A stretch of DNA of 64,000 bases, from NCBI RefSeq assembly GCF_020164535.1, contig NZ_JAIQZC010000001.1, positions 992,001 to 1,056,000 on the forward strand, given 5' to 3'. Position 1 is the first letter of the stretch. Each line of letters opens with the position of its first letter. Positions 52,222 to 63,017 of this stretch are shown piece by piece. The notes under the pieces were generated by a model. It was not told where the DNA came from, ran no database searches, and worked only from the letters and a program-made list of their open reading frames with translations. A program made the position numbers and the translations under genes. The DNA comes from Psychroflexus montanilacus. GTDB taxonomy: Bacteria > Bacteroidota > Bacteroidia > Flavobacteriales > Flavobacteriaceae.

Positions 52222-52782
52222 CTACAAGTAATAGTCTACTTTAGTATCAATTGTTGATTTTCGCTTGCCTTCTTCAAGTTCTCCATCGTATTTACCCATG
52301 TAGAAAAATCCTAAACAAGATTCTCCATCATTTAAATTAAAAAAATCATCAACCAGATGAATGAGTGAAGGCGAACTCCAGTAAGCACCGATATTGAGTT
52401 CTGTACAAGCTAACCACATGTTTTGAACTGCCATGGCCACAGCGGAGATTTCCTCCCATTCCGGAGGTTTGCCTTTCGGACTTTTCTGTATACAAATCGC
52501 GATGACTGTATGCGATTCTTCAAATTTGGAAACAATCTTTTTTCTTTTAAAGGATGATGGCTTCCCTTCTACTTCAGCATTTTTTTCAACCAGAAATTCT
52601 GCAAATTTCAACTTACTATCACCCTGCATAACCTTAAAACGCCAGGGTTCTGTATGCTTATGGTTTGGAGCCCAATTGGCTGCAGAAAGTATTTTATCCA
52701 GCTCTTCTTTCAGAATAGGTTCATCGTTATACTGTTTTGGGAAAACCGAACGTCTTTTTTCTATAATCTCAAAAATGTCCAT
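52222..52782 (-). CDS. Nitroreductase-family protein
   Basis: A 186-residue FMN-dependent oxidoreductase: EIIEKRRSVFPKQY, AANWAPNHKHTEPWRF and AVAMAVQNMWLACTELNIGAYW are family segments. The substrate is unknown. It lies 87 bp upstream of paaE on the same strand and could be read through, but the operator lies between them. Confidence 0.9.
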   Translation of the reverse strand: MDIFEIIEKRRSVFPKQYNDEPILKEELDKILSAANWAPNHKHTEPWRFKVMQGDSKLKFAEFLVEKNAEVEGKPSSFKRKKIVSKFEESHTVIAICIQKSPKGKPPEWEEISAVAMAVQNMWLACTELNIGAYWSSPSLIHLVDDFFNLNDGESCLGFFYMGKYDGELEEGKRKSTIDTKVDYYL

Positions 52783-52786
52783 AATT

Positions 52787-53935
52787 CTATTTTTTAAATA
52801 CTTCTAAAATAGCTGATTTGATTCTTTCTCTATCTTCGTAAGTGAGGTTAGAGCCTGAAGGCAAACAAAGTCCATTAGCAAATAATTCTTCTGCAACTTT
52901 ATTGCCATAGTAAGGCATGTTGGCAAACACTGGCTGCAAATGCATAGGCTTCCAAAGGGGTCTGCTTTCAATATTATAGGTATCCAGATGTAAACGCAAT
53001 TGCTCTCTATCGATTCCTTCGGTTTTGTCAGGATGTACTAAAATGGCCGAGAGCCAGTGATTACTAAAATAATCTTCACTTGGTTCGGATAACACCTCTA
53101 CTCCATCAATATCCTCAAACAAAGTTTTATAAAACTCATGCATTCCTCTTCTCAAAGCCACATGTTCGTCGAGAACTAGCATCTGTCCTCTACCGATTCC
53201 AGCAGAAATATTACTCATCCTATAATTGAATCCGATTTCGGAATGTTGGTAATGTGGAGCACTATCTCTGGCTTGAGTGGAAAAATAAACGGTTTTTTCT
53301 TTGGAAACTTTATCCTTACAAACCAAAGCGCCACCACCAGAAGTAGTGATGATTTTATTACCATTGAAAGACAAAGCGGCAAAGTCTCCAAAGGTGCCGC
53401 AACTTTTAGACTTAAAAGTGGAACCCAGAGATTCTGCAGCATCTTCAATAATCGGTATATCGTACTTTCTAGCTACTGCAGCCACTTCTTCAACCAAATA
53501 AGGCATCCCGTAAAGATGAACCGGTATGATAGCTTTAGGCGTCTTACCCTTGGCTATTCTGTCCAAAATAGCTGTCTCCAAGGCTTTCGGACATATGTTC
53601 CAAGTCGAAGCTTCGCTATCTACGAAAATTGGCGTCGCCCCCTGATACATGATGGGATTAGCAGAGCCACAAAAGGTAAAACTCTGGCAAATCACCTCAT
53701 CGCCTTCAGACACGCCGAGTTGGACCAATGCCAAATGTATTGCCGCTGTACCACTACTCAGCACAGCAATATGCTTATTCTTTCCCAGGTAATCTTCAAG
53801 ATCAGCTTCAAATCCATTCACGTTTGGCCCCAAGGGCGCGATCCAGTTTTCTTTAAAAGCTTTGGCTACAAACTCCTGTTCCTGGCCACCCATATGCGGT
53901 GAGGATAACCAGATTTTTGATAATTCTGAAGACAT
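52787..53935 (-). CDS. DegT/DnrJ/EryC1/StrS sugar aminotransferase
   Basis: A 382-residue PLP enzyme that aminates a nucleotide-linked keto sugar. Family features: SSGTAAIHLAL, EDAAESLGSTFK, and the PLP lysine in FNGNKIITTSGGGAL, then NYRMSNISAGIGRGQ. It is similar in type to PglE. It is followed on the same strand by the nitroreductase after 4 bp and preceded by a sugar transferase, a set seen in aminosugar glycan synthesis. Confidence 0.9.
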   Translation of the reverse strand: MSSELSKIWLSSPHMGGQEQEFVAKAFKENWIAPLGPNVNGFEADLEDYLGKNKHIAVLSSGTAAIHLALVQLGVSEGDEVICQSFTFCGSANPIMYQGATPIFVDSEASTWNICPKALETAILDRIAKGKTPKAIIPVHLYGMPYLVEEVAAVARKYDIPIIEDAAESLGSTFKSKSCGTFGDFAALSFNGNKIITTSGGGALVCKDKVSKEKTVYFSTQARDSAPHYQHSEIGFNYRMSNISAGIGRGQMLVLDEHVALRRGMHEFYKTLFEDIDGVEVLSEPSEDYFSNHWLSAILVHPDKTEGIDREQLRLHLDTYNIESRPLWKPMHLQPVFANMPYYGNKVAEELFANGLCLPSGSNLTYEDRERIKSAILEVFKK

Positions 53936-53944
53936 AAAGTTAGA

Positions 53945-54511
53945 TTAGTTCTGAAAAGGTAAAAGTATCGTTTTTAGAAGGATTTTTAAATCAAACAAAA
54001 GTGAAACGTTTTGGTAATACTGAAGATTCAGTTTTACTTTTTGAGGAAAAATGACTTCATCATTGTATTTAAGCGGTTCCTTTTGCTGGCTCAACACGGA
54101 CTCTTCATTTGCAAATTTCAAGGAAGCATAGCCTGTTAATCCAGGTTTTAGTTTTAAAATATTTCTTGCTTCTCCCTTCAAAAGATCGTAATACCCCGGG
54201 ACATCTGGCCTGGGCCCTACCAGACTCATTTCGCCTTTCAGTACATTGATAAGTTGTGGAAATTCATCGATTTTAGTTTTTCGAAGCAATTTCAAAAATG
54301 AATGCGACTGTCCATTGTCTTTGATGGTTTTGAATTTGTATACCGTAAATTTTTTACCAAACTGACCTATTCTAACTTGAAAGAAAATGGGGTTGGACTT
54401 GTGAATCAAAAAAAGTGAAACCGAAATTAATACCAACAATGGACTTAAGAGAAGAAGCCCAATCAGGCTCAGGACAAAATCTAATAAGGGCTTTCCAAGT
54501 TTTAAATACAT
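53945..54511 (-). CDS. Undecaprenyl-phosphate sugar phosphotransferase (PglC-like)
   Basis: An initiating glycosyl-1-phosphate transferase. From the ATG at 54511 it is 188 residues: MYLKLGKPLLDFVLSLIGLL with one membrane helix, then FQVRIGQFGKKF, KTKIDEFPQLINVLKGEMS and LVGPRPDVPGY. An earlier in-frame ATG at 54583 would run through the terminator hairpin of the upstream gene, so 54511 is preferred. It probably transfers an aminosugar made with the next gene. Confidence 0.88.
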   Translation of the reverse strand: MYLKLGKPLLDFVLSLIGLLLLSPLLVLISVSLFLIHKSNPIFFQVRIGQFGKKFTVYKFKTIKDNGQSHSFLKLLRKTKIDEFPQLINVLKGEMSLVGPRPDVPGYYDLLKGEARNILKLKPGLTGYASLKFANEESVLSQQKEPLKYNDEVIFPQKVKLNLQYYQNVSLLFDLKILLKTILLPFQN

Positions 54512-54544
54512 GGGCCTAAAATAAACAAAGGTTTTGTTAACTAA

Positions 54545-54575
54545 CAAAGTCCCCAAGTTTAGATTGAGGACTTTG
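54545..54575 (-). terminator. Terminator after the T9SS substrate gene
   Basis: An 8-bp stem (CAAAGTCC / GGACTTTG) with a 15-nt loop that can pair further lies 16 bp beyond the stop of the 1043-residue protein gene. Confidence 0.7.
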
Positions 54576-54590
54576 AAAAACAATTTTAAA

Positions 54591-57500
54591 TTAGTTTTTT
54601 ATAAACCTTTTTGAGGCTGAACCTTGATCAGTTTCAATCTTGATAAAGTAAAGGCCTTCACTCAATCCAGAGGCATCAATTTGAACCTTTTCATCTTCTA
54701 TGGAATAGTTAATAAACAATTCTTGCCCTAAAACAGAATAGATTTGGACATCTTCTATCTCATTATCTTTTAGTCCATCTAAGGTCAACAGTCCTTTCAC
54801 TGGATTTGGGTAAACTCTTACGGAGTCTGACAATTCAAAATCCTTGTCACTTAGGGTTACAGGGACAAATTTCAATTGAAATCTAGACTCATTTTCGCTT
54901 TCTTCAATTGAACTGTCAACGCTAAAATTATAAGAAAACCCTTCAGTTACTTCCACTTCTTCTTGAAGATAGTTATCAATTAGAATCAAGGACTTATTTT
55001 CTGGTAGAGCATCAAAATTGAAGTTCAATGTATAGTCTGGTTGCTGATAATTGCCTATGGCTATTTGAATGATGTCCTCATTTTCAGGATATGTTCTTTT
55101 ATCAATAGAAAGTATCTTTTGATTGATTATAGCAATATTTTCTCCTGACTGGATAAATTTTACAGCATCTTCATCTGAAGGAGGTGTTGTAAAATCTTCT
55201 GAAAACCTTAAACCAGCTGCATCTGCCTCCATGGAACCATTAATGAAATCCTCAGCTTTATAGAGTTTTATGTTGATATAAGCTTGTGTATTTTCAGATA
55301 AAATCTCAGGTTGTGGCTGTCCTGATGCAATAGCATTAGGAGTAAATGTAATAGAAGGTGTTTCCGTAAGTTCTTCTGTATTCTTCACAAAAAAGGCTTG
55401 TCCTGGAATAATGAATTCACTCGCCTCGGATGAAGATGGATCTGGAGCTAAACCTGAAAGATCTACTGTAACATAACCTCCTTTGCCATTATCACCCCCA
55501 ATTTTAGCATCCCACACATAAATGAAGTTTGTAATACCTGTAGTCGAAAGTTCTGTAAAGTCAACAACAGCTTGGTATGGATTGGCAATGAAACTAAAAG
55601 TATCAACAAATTGAGATAACTCCTGAAGTTGATTTCCAGTAGTCAATTCTCCAGACAACATCTGCCCTTTAGAAGTTAACGTAGTAATCGTTGGTTCTGC
55701 CTCATTATCAGTTAAATTAATAGTTCTATCTCCCCGAACCATTAATCTATAGGGCTTTCCAGCTTCTAAAACTTCATTGGTTGAACTAACTGCCGTCCAA
55801 CCTGCCCCACCCGTTGGATTGGTAATTTGATTGTCGTAAGTAAACAATGAAGGATTATTGGTTGTGGTATTATCAAAGCCATTGGCGTCTCCACCATCGC
55901 CCGTGATGTGAGTGTCCTGCTGCCATGAGTTGGCAAAAGATTCCCCGCCTACTGGTGAACTCAAGAATCGAAATGCACGTTTAGCGGGTATAAATCGCTC
56001 AACAGCAATGTCTCCTATAATATTAGAAGTCGTAGAATGTAACAATTGCGCACTACCTGTAACATCACTTTTGAAGGTTAGGTTGCCGTTTACACTTAGG
56101 TTTCCCGTGACATTCAAAGTAGTTGTACTTGCGAAATCAACTGTTGCTTCACTTAAGATTTGAAAATCATTTGAAACTAAATCTTGCTCTATTGATAGAT
56201 TACCATCGACAACTAAGATATCATCCTGGTTTGTAGAAATATTTATTGGCGACTCTGGACTCCAGGCTCCATTCTCGTAGATATAATCGAAAGGTTTGCT
56301 TATAATTTCGCCATCAATCTTTACGTCATCAATTCTAAATTGCCCACCACCTGAAGTTGGTCTTGAACCATTGTCCCATCCTTTTATCCTGACAATCACT
56401 TCAGATAAATCGTTAAAGCCACTTAAGTTTTGATTAAATATAGCTTGTTCACTAGAGCCCGAATTAAAAGTTGCTATTTCAATTCCATTGATTTCAACTG
56501 TAATTGCAGAAGGTCCTGCACCAGTTGTTCTCCATTCAAAAGAAATGTTTGTAAGATTTGCTCTGAATCCAGCATCTGGGTTCAATACGAAAAAGAAATT
56601 CTTAGCAACATCTGGTGACATTGCACCCCAACCAGAATTCCCCTGAGCATATGGTATGCCAGAGCCAGACCATGTGCCAGTTGTACCATAAATTAAACTG
56701 TTTTCTGAAATTCCAAAGTTACTTAAGGTTGCATTGCCAGGACTGTAGGTTGGATTTGGTGAGTCACCTGTAAACTCATAAAGAATAAAAGCATCTCCCA
56801 ATACACTTCCATCCAGATATACTCCTGTAGTGTATGAACCTCCACCTGAAATCTCCAATACATCTGAATAATTGGAAACTATCAGACCTTGCTTGAGCCT
56901 AACATAAACACTGGAGGCAGACCCGTTATATCCAGGGAAAATTATCTGATCTGAATAAGTTCCATTTTGTGTTTGAGAAATCTCAAAATCAGAGCCTGTA
57001 GGAAGTTGAATTAAAACATCTGATCCATCTAAATTATTACCTGTTATAAAAATTTCTTGAGAAACAGATGGACCGCCATTTTCTGGATAAACCAAACCAC
57101 TTAAAGAAACTACCGATGCCTTTAAGCTGGGATCACTTGTTCCGACTGGAGCAATACCAAATCCTTCCAATCCATTTATACCTTTAGGGTCTGCATTTAC
57201 AGTTTCAAAACGTGTACTTGGGTCTGTAAAGCCAGAAAGTTCTCCAGAAGAAACACCTTCTATCAACTGAAGATTTTGATCGGCAGTTGAGACACCGTTA
57301 CCAGACCAAGATGACCCTGGGTCGGTACCAGGTGTTCCAAAGACATCTGTTGTTATTCCATTATACTGAACTACTAAAGCATCGTTGCCGTTAAATGTGA
57401 AGCTATTTAAAACAAACCTTACTGAATTTGCATCTGCTGCTACCTGCATATCTGAAGTTCCTATTATTAAAACTTCATTAACGGCCAGTGTACCAGTATT

Positions 57501-57722
57501 GATAGTTACAGCATCAGTAGGCGCTGCTCCATTAGTACCTTGTTGAATTATAAGATTACTTGTAGTAAAATCAAGAACTGCTCCAGTATTGTTCCAAATC
57601 TCAATTCCCTTTGGAAACGTTCCAGAATTAGTGTCAACGTATTGACTTATTATTTGACTTTGGCTTGTAAATCCAATAAGTAAAAAAATAGATAAGAATA
57701 GCTTTAAGGATAAAGATTGCAT
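54591..57722 (-). CDS. Large secreted protein with T9SS type A sorting domain
   Basis: A 1043-residue exported protein: signal peptide (LKLFLSIFLLIGFTSQSQ), an N-terminal beta domain resembling a lamin-tail domain (GIEIWNNTGAVLDFTTSNLI), Gly/Ser/Thr-rich beta-sandwich parts (SGLVYPENGGPSVSQEIFI), and a C-terminal sorting domain of type A (VYPNPVKGLLTLDG ... GLYFIKIETDQGS, ending in FIKN). It is probably exposed on the surface or released. No catalytic motif is visible. Confidence 0.85.
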   Translation of the reverse strand: MQSLSLKLFLSIFLLIGFTSQSQIISQYVDTNSGTFPKGIEIWNNTGAVLDFTTSNLIIQQGTNGAAPTDAVTINTGTLAVNEVLIIGTSDMQVAADANSVRFVLNSFTFNGNDALVVQYNGITTDVFGTPGTDPGSSWSGNGVSTADQNLQLIEGVSSGELSGFTDPSTRFETVNADPKGINGLEGFGIAPVGTSDPSLKASVVSLSGLVYPENGGPSVSQEIFITGNNLDGSDVLIQLPTGSDFEISQTQNGTYSDQIIFPGYNGSASSVYVRLKQGLIVSNYSDVLEISGGGSYTTGVYLDGSVLGDAFILYEFTGDSPNPTYSPGNATLSNFGISENSLIYGTTGTWSGSGIPYAQGNSGWGAMSPDVAKNFFFVLNPDAGFRANLTNISFEWRTTGAGPSAITVEINGIEIATFNSGSSEQAIFNQNLSGFNDLSEVIVRIKGWDNGSRPTSGGGQFRIDDVKIDGEIISKPFDYIYENGAWSPESPINISTNQDDILVVDGNLSIEQDLVSNDFQILSEATVDFASTTTLNVTGNLSVNGNLTFKSDVTGSAQLLHSTTSNIIGDIAVERFIPAKRAFRFLSSPVGGESFANSWQQDTHITGDGGDANGFDNTTTNNPSLFTYDNQITNPTGGAGWTAVSSTNEVLEAGKPYRLMVRGDRTINLTDNEAEPTITTLTSKGQMLSGELTTGNQLQELSQFVDTFSFIANPYQAVVDFTELSTTGITNFIYVWDAKIGGDNGKGGYVTVDLSGLAPDPSSSEASEFIIPGQAFFVKNTEELTETPSITFTPNAIASGQPQPEILSENTQAYINIKLYKAEDFINGSMEADAAGLRFSEDFTTPPSDEDAVKFIQSGENIAIINQKILSIDKRTYPENEDIIQIAIGNYQQPDYTLNFNFDALPENKSLILIDNYLQEEVEVTEGFSYNFSVDSSIEESENESRFQLKFVPVTLSDKDFELSDSVRVYPNPVKGLLTLDGLKDNEIEDVQIYSVLGQELFINYSIEDEKVQIDASGLSEGLYFIKIETDQGSASKRFIKN

Positions 57723-57774
57723 AATTAAGAAAGGTTTTTAAGCTTCAAAATTAAACTTTTTATGGTATTTAACT

Positions 57775-58344
57775 TTAAGCTTTTGTTACAATTCCATTAA
57801 GAAGAATTTCGGTGATGTCATTTTTTAATTGCTGACCGTTCACACCGCTCCGCTTCCTGTACCACAAATGCAGTGTTCTTAAGGTGGATAGCAGTGAAAA
57901 GAGAATCACCTCTACGTTCTTAGCTTTCAGTTCTCCAGATTCCACTCCTTTATTAATAATATCGCGTAAATCTTGTTCGTAAGCATTGCGAAGTTTCAAG
58001 AATTCTTCAAAGTTGTTGCCTTCCAGATGCATCCAGTCGTTATTTACAATGGCGATAGCTTCAGGTTTTTGCAAAGTCAAATCAATGTGATGATTGATGA
58101 CAGCCTCTAGTCGTGTTTTGGCGTCAACATCAATGCTTTTGACGATTTCCATTTCACGCGTAAAATAATGCGCTACACCAAGTACAATTTCAGCTAAGAT
58201 TTCTTCTTTAGAACTGATATGATTATATAAACTTGCCGCCTTAAAATCCATAGCCTTGGCCAAATCTCGCATACTCACAGATCTGTAACCTTTATCTCTA
58301 AATAAGGTTTTGGCTACACTCAATATCTCCTGTCTTCTCGTCAT
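57775..58344 (-). CDS. TetR-family regulator, candidate PaaR
   Basis: A 189-residue regulator with an N-terminal TetR helix-turn-helix (LFRDKGYRSVSMRDLAKAM, DFKAASLYNHISSKEEIL) and an all-helical ligand domain. It overlaps the upstream GSCFA gene by 4 bp. It is the only TetR protein in the window and lies 5.6 kb from paaE, so it is a candidate for the factor that reads the two palindromes; phenylacetyl-CoA would be the inducer. This link is inferred. Confidence 0.85.
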   Translation of the reverse strand: MTRRQEILSVAKTLFRDKGYRSVSMRDLAKAMDFKAASLYNHISSKEEILAEIVLGVAHYFTREMEIVKSIDVDAKTRLEAVINHHIDLTLQKPEAIAIVNNDWMHLEGNNFEEFLKLRNAYEQDLRDIINKGVESGELKAKNVEVILFSLLSTLRTLHLWYRKRSGVNGQQLKNDITEILLNGIVTKA

Positions 58345-59300
58345 AAATTGTCAAAATTCATAAAAGGATATTTTTTGATCAATTCCTCTTTCAATTTATA
58401 TTGATAGGCTTTGAGTTTTTCAAAAGCTTCGCCTTTGGATACTGTTTGGCGGTGCGCTATAGATTTTTGTAATTTTTCAACCTTATCCATATCCGCGTAA
58501 ACAGCTTCAGAAATAAAATTCAATTTGAATCTCTCCCAAATTAAATCTACTGCTAAAGTATTAGGATGTATCAAATCCCGATCATAGAATCGGTAATCGC
58601 GAAATTCATCCACCATCAATTCATAAGATGGAAAATAGAAACAGAAACTTGAGCTTTCTTCTAAAACCTCATGCAAAGCTGAAACTAAACGCGCCTTACT
58701 TCGTTGATTCTCCACAATCCCATCCTTAACATGTCTCACAGGAGAAATTGTGAAAATGAGTTTTACATCTGGATGGAGAGTTTTAAAATTAAGAAGAAGC
58801 TGACTTAAAATTATCTTCAACTCATCCACTGGTGTCAGTTCTTTTTCAAACTGATCCTGAGACAATTTGTGACAATTGGCGACACCTAAATGTGATGATT
58901 TTTCTCTGTAAATAAATGAAGTTCCAAGTGTGATGATGATATGGCTGGACTTTTCACCCGCTTCCTTCAGTTGTTTTCTTGCTGAATTTAATACTGCTAA
59001 AGTTTCTGCTGATGAATTCCTACTTAATCTGGAGTGAGAAAAAAAAGAATGCCAGTTTTCGTTATGTCGAAAAATATCGTCTTCTGTAAATTCCTTATCC
59101 GTTACAGCTTTTTCAACCACATTCAGAATCGCTTCTGGATGAAATAAAATTCCAAAAGGATTGCTCTTAACTTTAAAATGAAAGTGATCTAATTTTCGAC
59201 TGATATGTTCCGCAAAACACGATCCTAAACACAACAATTCTGAGCCGTAATCTATAAGGTGCGGTATGGGTTGTAAAGGAACAACAGTTGATAATTTCAT
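58341..59300 (-). CDS. GSCFA-domain protein
   Basis: A 319-residue protein with the family motif LCLGSCFAEHISRKL near the start and SNPFGILFHP after it; SFIYR, KLIFTISPVRH and HPNTLAVDLIW follow, as in SGNH-like hydrolases. The function is not known. It is 1 bp from alaS, forming a run alaS-GSCFA-tetR. Confidence 0.88.
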   Translation of the reverse strand: MKLSTVVPLQPIPHLIDYGSELLCLGSCFAEHISRKLDHFHFKVKSNPFGILFHPEAILNVVEKAVTDKEFTEDDIFRHNENWHSFFSHSRLSRNSSAETLAVLNSARKQLKEAGEKSSHIIITLGTSFIYREKSSHLGVANCHKLSQDQFEKELTPVDELKIILSQLLLNFKTLHPDVKLIFTISPVRHVKDGIVENQRSKARLVSALHEVLEESSSFCFYFPSYELMVDEFRDYRFYDRDLIHPNTLAVDLIWERFKLNFISEAVYADMDKVEKLQKSIAHRQTVSKGEAFEKLKAYQYKLKEELIKKYPFMNFDNL

Positions 59301-59301
59301 A

Positions 59302-61932
59302 TTATCCTGCAGTTGATTTTTGTTCTACGATAGACCTAGCTTCTTCCAGAGCTGAAGGAATCCCAGATGCATTTTTTCCACCAGCAGTTGCAAAAAAAGC
59401 TTGTCCACCACCACCACCTTGAATGTGCTTACCAAGAGATTTGATGATTTTTCCCGCATTCCAGCCTTCAGATTCTACTATGGATTTGGAAATATAACAA
59501 GCCAACAAAGCTTTTCCATTCGCTTCCGAAGCTAACACAATAAATACATTTTCTTTTTCCCCTCCAATCTGAAAAGCTAAATCCTTCATAGCGCCAGCAT
59601 CGAGATCAACCTTTTGAGAAACGAAATTTACCCCATTGATGTCTTTGAGTTGAGACTGTAATTCCGACTTAATTTGCTTCAACTTCAGTTGATTCAGTTG
59701 CTCAACTTCTTTCTTTAAGTTTAGATTTTCTTCCTGAAGGGATTCTACAGACTTCAAAATATCCTGTGGCTGATTCAGAATAGATTTAACCGAAGTTAAT
59801 ATTTGAGATTCTTTGGTTAAAAACGCTTTAGCGGCTTCGGAAGAAATAGCTTCGATACGTCTGATTCCTGATGCCACCGACGATTCATTTTTGATAATAA
59901 AATGCCAAAGCTTTGAGGTGTTTTGCACGTGAGTACCTCCGCACAGTTCCATCGACTCGCCAAATTTCACCATCCGTACTTTATCCCCATATTTCTCACC
60001 AAAAAGAGCGATAGCCCCTTTCTCGATAGCAGTATCATAAGCAATTTGTCGTTCCTCTTCAAACTCTAAAGCTTCTTGAATTCTGGCATTCACAAACTCT
60101 TCTACAGCTTTTAGTTCTTCGTCCGTCAATTTTGAAAAATGTGAAAAGTCAAATCTTAAATATTCTGAATTTACCATAGAGCCTTTTTGCTCCACGTGAG
60201 TCCCCAAAATTTGTCTTAATGCCTGATGCAATAAGTGAGTCGCAGTATGATTTGCCGCTGTTTTCTGTCTTCGAGTAACATCCACTACAGCTCTGAATTC
60301 TTGGTTTGTAGAGGATGGTAAGGTTTTAGAAAAATGGATGATTTGATTGTTTTCTTTCTTGGTATCCAGGATATAAACCTTACTCCCATCCTGAAATTCT
60401 AAGTAGCCTTTATCTCCAACTTGCCCTCCTCCTTCAGGATAAAACGGTGTTTTCTTAAACACCAGTTGATACTGTTCGCCGTCTTTTTTGGAAGTGACTT
60501 TCCTATATTGTATTAATTGAGTATGAACTACAGTCTGGTCATACCCTACAAATTTTCCGCTTTCATTAGGAATGACTATCGTCCAGTCGCTAGAACTTGT
60601 TTGCGCTGCATCTTTAGAGCGTTTTTTTTGCTTAGTCAGTTCTTCCTGAAAAGCCTGAAAATCTAATTCATAGCCTTTTTCACTTAAGATCAGACTCGTC
60701 AAATCGATTGGAAAACCAAATGTGTCGTAAAGTTCAAAGGCCTTTTGACCGCTTATCGTTTTTGAAGAAGACGCTTCCATCAAATTATCCAGTAATCCTA
60801 GGCCTTGCTCCAGGGTTTTTAAAAAAGACTTCTCCTCTTCTCTAATCACATTTCTGCAAAGTTCGGCTTGATTAGAAATTTCTGGAAATGCTTCTCCCAT
60901 CTGTTTTGAAAGTACATCTACAAGCTGATAAATGAATGCCGTTTTTACATCCAGAAAAGTAAACCCATATCGGATTGCACGTCTCAAAATACGACGAATG
61001 ACATAACCAGCCCCCGTACTACTTGGTAATTGTCCATCTGCAATGGCAAAAGCTACAGCTCGCACATGGTCTGCAATTACTCGTATAGCAATATCGATTT
61101 CTTCGGATTTGCCATAAGTTTTACCTGTAATCTTTTCGATGCTTTGTATGAGTGGCGTAAAGACATCTGTGTCATAATTGGAAGTTTTGCCCTGCATTAC
61201 CATACATAAGCGTTCAAAACCCATCCCGGTATCGATATGCTTGGAGGGTAACATTTCCAAACTTCCGTTAGCTTTACGGTTGTATTGTATAAAGACTAAA
61301 TTCCATATTTCTACCACTTGTGGATGGTCTTGATTTACTAAGTCTTTTCCAGGAACCTTTTTCTTTTCTGCTTCAGTTCGTAAGTCAACATGAATTTCTG
61401 AAGCAGGTCCACAAGGCCCTTGGTCACCCATTTCCCAGAAATTATCTTTCTTATTGCCTAGTAAAATTTTATCTTCATTCACCAGCGCTTTCCAAAACTC
61501 ATAAGCTTCGGTATCCTTTGCTAATCCATCTGCTTGATCACCTTCAAATATAGTAACGTAAAGATTCTCCTTAGAAATCTCCAAAACTTCAGTTAAAAAC
61601 TCCCACGCCCAATCTATAGCTTCTTTTTTGAAATAATCCCCGAAACTCCAGTTGCCCAGCATTTCAAACATAGTGTGGTGATAAGTATCTTTTCCTACTT
61701 CTTCCAGATCGTTATGTTTTCCGCTTACGCGTAAACATTTCTGAGAATTTGTAACACGTGTTGATTTCGGTTCAGAGTTCCCCAAAAAGTAGGATTTGAA
61801 CTGATTCATTCCAGCATTGGTAAACATCAAGGTGGGATCATCTTTCAGCACAATCGGTGCTGAATCTACTTTGGCGTGAGATTTGCTTTCAAAAAATTCT
61901 AAAAATTGACGTCGAAGAAGTATAGAGTTCAT
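59302..61932 (-). CDS. alaS: Alanine-tRNA ligase
   Basis: An 876-residue class II synthetase. The catalytic domain begins [20 protein letters not shown] and has the class II motif 2 region; the editing domain shows [11 protein letters not shown] near 566 and CGGTHV near 666; the C-terminal oligomerisation domain holds GGGGGQ and ends near the stop. Length matches the family. Confidence 0.97.
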   Translation of the reverse strand: MNSILLRRQFLEFFESKSHAKVDSAPIVLKDDPTLMFTNAGMNQFKSYFLGNSEPKSTRVTNSQKCLRVSGKHNDLEEVGKDTYHHTMFEMLGNWSFGDYFKKEAIDWAWEFLTEVLEISKENLYVTIFEGDQADGLAKDTEAYEFWKALVNEDKILLGNKKDNFWEMGDQGPCGPASEIHVDLRTEAEKKKVPGKDLVNQDHPQVVEIWNLVFIQYNRKANGSLEMLPSKHIDTGMGFERLCMVMQGKTSNYDTDVFTPLIQSIEKITGKTYGKSEEIDIAIRVIADHVRAVAFAIADGQLPSSTGAGYVIRRILRRAIRYGFTFLDVKTAFIYQLVDVLSKQMGEAFPEISNQAELCRNVIREEEKSFLKTLEQGLGLLDNLMEASSSKTISGQKAFELYDTFGFPIDLTSLILSEKGYELDFQAFQEELTKQKKRSKDAAQTSSSDWTIVIPNESGKFVGYDQTVVHTQLIQYRKVTSKKDGEQYQLVFKKTPFYPEGGGQVGDKGYLEFQDGSKVYILDTKKENNQIIHFSKTLPSSTNQEFRAVVDVTRRQKTAANHTATHLLHQALRQILGTHVEQKGSMVNSEYLRFDFSHFSKLTDEELKAVEEFVNARIQEALEFEEERQIAYDTAIEKGAIALFGEKYGDKVRMVKFGESMELCGGTHVQNTSKLWHFIIKNESSVASGIRRIEAISSEAAKAFLTKESQILTSVKSILNQPQDILKSVESLQEENLNLKKEVEQLNQLKLKQIKSELQSQLKDINGVNFVSQKVDLDAGAMKDLAFQIGGEKENVFIVLASEANGKALLACYISKSIVESEGWNAGKIIKSLGKHIQGGGGGQAFFATAGGKNASGIPSALEEARSIVEQKSTAG

Positions 61933-61975
61933 AAAGTCTGAGCTGAATTTATTTTAAGGTGTTTCAAATTTAAGT

Positions 61976-61983
61976 TATATTTG
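61976..61983 (+). promoter_or_regulatory. -7 promoter element of the M23 peptidase gene
   Basis: TATATTTG lies 60 bp before the M23 gene start in the divergent gap with alaS. No TTG at the proper distance was found. Confidence 0.5.
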
Positions 61984-62042
61984 TAAGTTACTTACTAGTA
62001 GTTTGCAACCCAATAGGAGCAAAAATACTATAAAATTAAAGA

Positions 62043-63017
62043 ATGAGTAAAGTAAAATATTACTACGATAGTGAAACTTTATCCTACCGTAAAATTGAAC
62101 CCAAGAAAGGGAAAAATTTTGCCCTGGGTACGCTTTTCTTATTAGGAATTATTGCTACAAGTTTCGTATTAGCGCTGGTTTACCTCAACATTCCAAATGT
62201 TGAAACCCCCAAAGAAAAAGCATACAAAAGAGAAATTGAGAACATGAAGTTTCAATACGAACTTTTGAATAAGCGAATGGAGGATGTTGTGGATGTGTTG
62301 GAAAATGTAGAAGATCGTGACAACAACATATACAGAGTTTATTTTGAAGCCAATCCCATTTCAGAAGAACAACGCAGATCTGGTTTTGGAGGTATCAATA
62401 GATATAAAAATCTAGAAGGTTTTGAAAATTCTGAAATTATCACAGAAACCACTAAAAATCTTGATCAACTCGCCAAACGTCTGGTGATTCAATCCAAATC
62501 ACTTGATGAAATAGCGGCTTTAGCAAAAAACAAAGAAGCACTATTGGCTTCTATTCCAGCTATTCAGCCTGTCAAAAATGATGATTTAAAGCGTATGGCA
62601 TCTGGATTTGGTATCAGGATGCACCCCATCTTAAAGTACAGAAAAATGCATAACGGAATGGATTTTTCTGCACCCTCTAATACTGAGGTATTTGCAACAG
62701 GAAATGCTACCGTGAAAAAAGCAAGAAAGACCAGTGGATTTGGAAATTTGATTGTGCTGGATCATGGATTTGGCTACGAAACTTATTACGCACACTTAAA
62801 TGAATTTAATGTAAGGCCTGGACAAAAGGTAAAACGTGGAGAAATTATTGGCTATGTTGGTAATTCAGGACTTTCTACGGCTCCCCATTTGCACTATGAA
62901 GTTCACAAAAATGGTAAGGTCGTTAACCCTATAAACTTCTATCATGGTGATTTAACTGCCGAGGAGTATGACATCATGTTAAACCAGTCTACGCTTGAAA
63001 ATCAATCTCTAGACTGA
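62043..63017 (+). CDS. M23 family metallopeptidase
   Basis: A 324-residue membrane-anchored LytM-type protein. There is one helix near the N-terminus (FALGTLFLLGIIATSFVLAL), a coiled coil, then the peptidase domain with GFGIRMHPILKYRKMHNGMD and the HxH motif APHLHYEVHKNGKVVNP. All zinc ligands appear present, so it is likely active on peptidoglycan crosslinks. It ends in TGATG, sharing a base with the MerR gene. Confidence 0.93.
   Translation: MSKVKYYYDSETLSYRKIEPKKGKNFALGTLFLLGIIATSFVLALVYLNIPNVETPKEKAYKREIENMKFQYELLNKRMEDVVDVLENVEDRDNNIYRVYFEANPISEEQRRSGFGGINRYKNLEGFENSEIITETTKNLDQLAKRLVIQSKSLDEIAALAKNKEALLASIPAIQPVKNDDLKRMASGFGIRMHPILKYRKMHNGMDFSAPSNTEVFATGNATVKKARKTSGFGNLIVLDHGFGYETYYAHLNEFNVRPGQKVKRGEIIGYVGNSGLSTAPHLHYEVHKNGKVVNPINFYHGDLTAEEYDIMLNQSTLENQSLD

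Noticed and set aside
53243-53902. A 219-codon open frame antisense to the sugar aminotransferase.
   Set aside because: The minus-strand gene has full family motifs; the plus frame has none and is a shadow.
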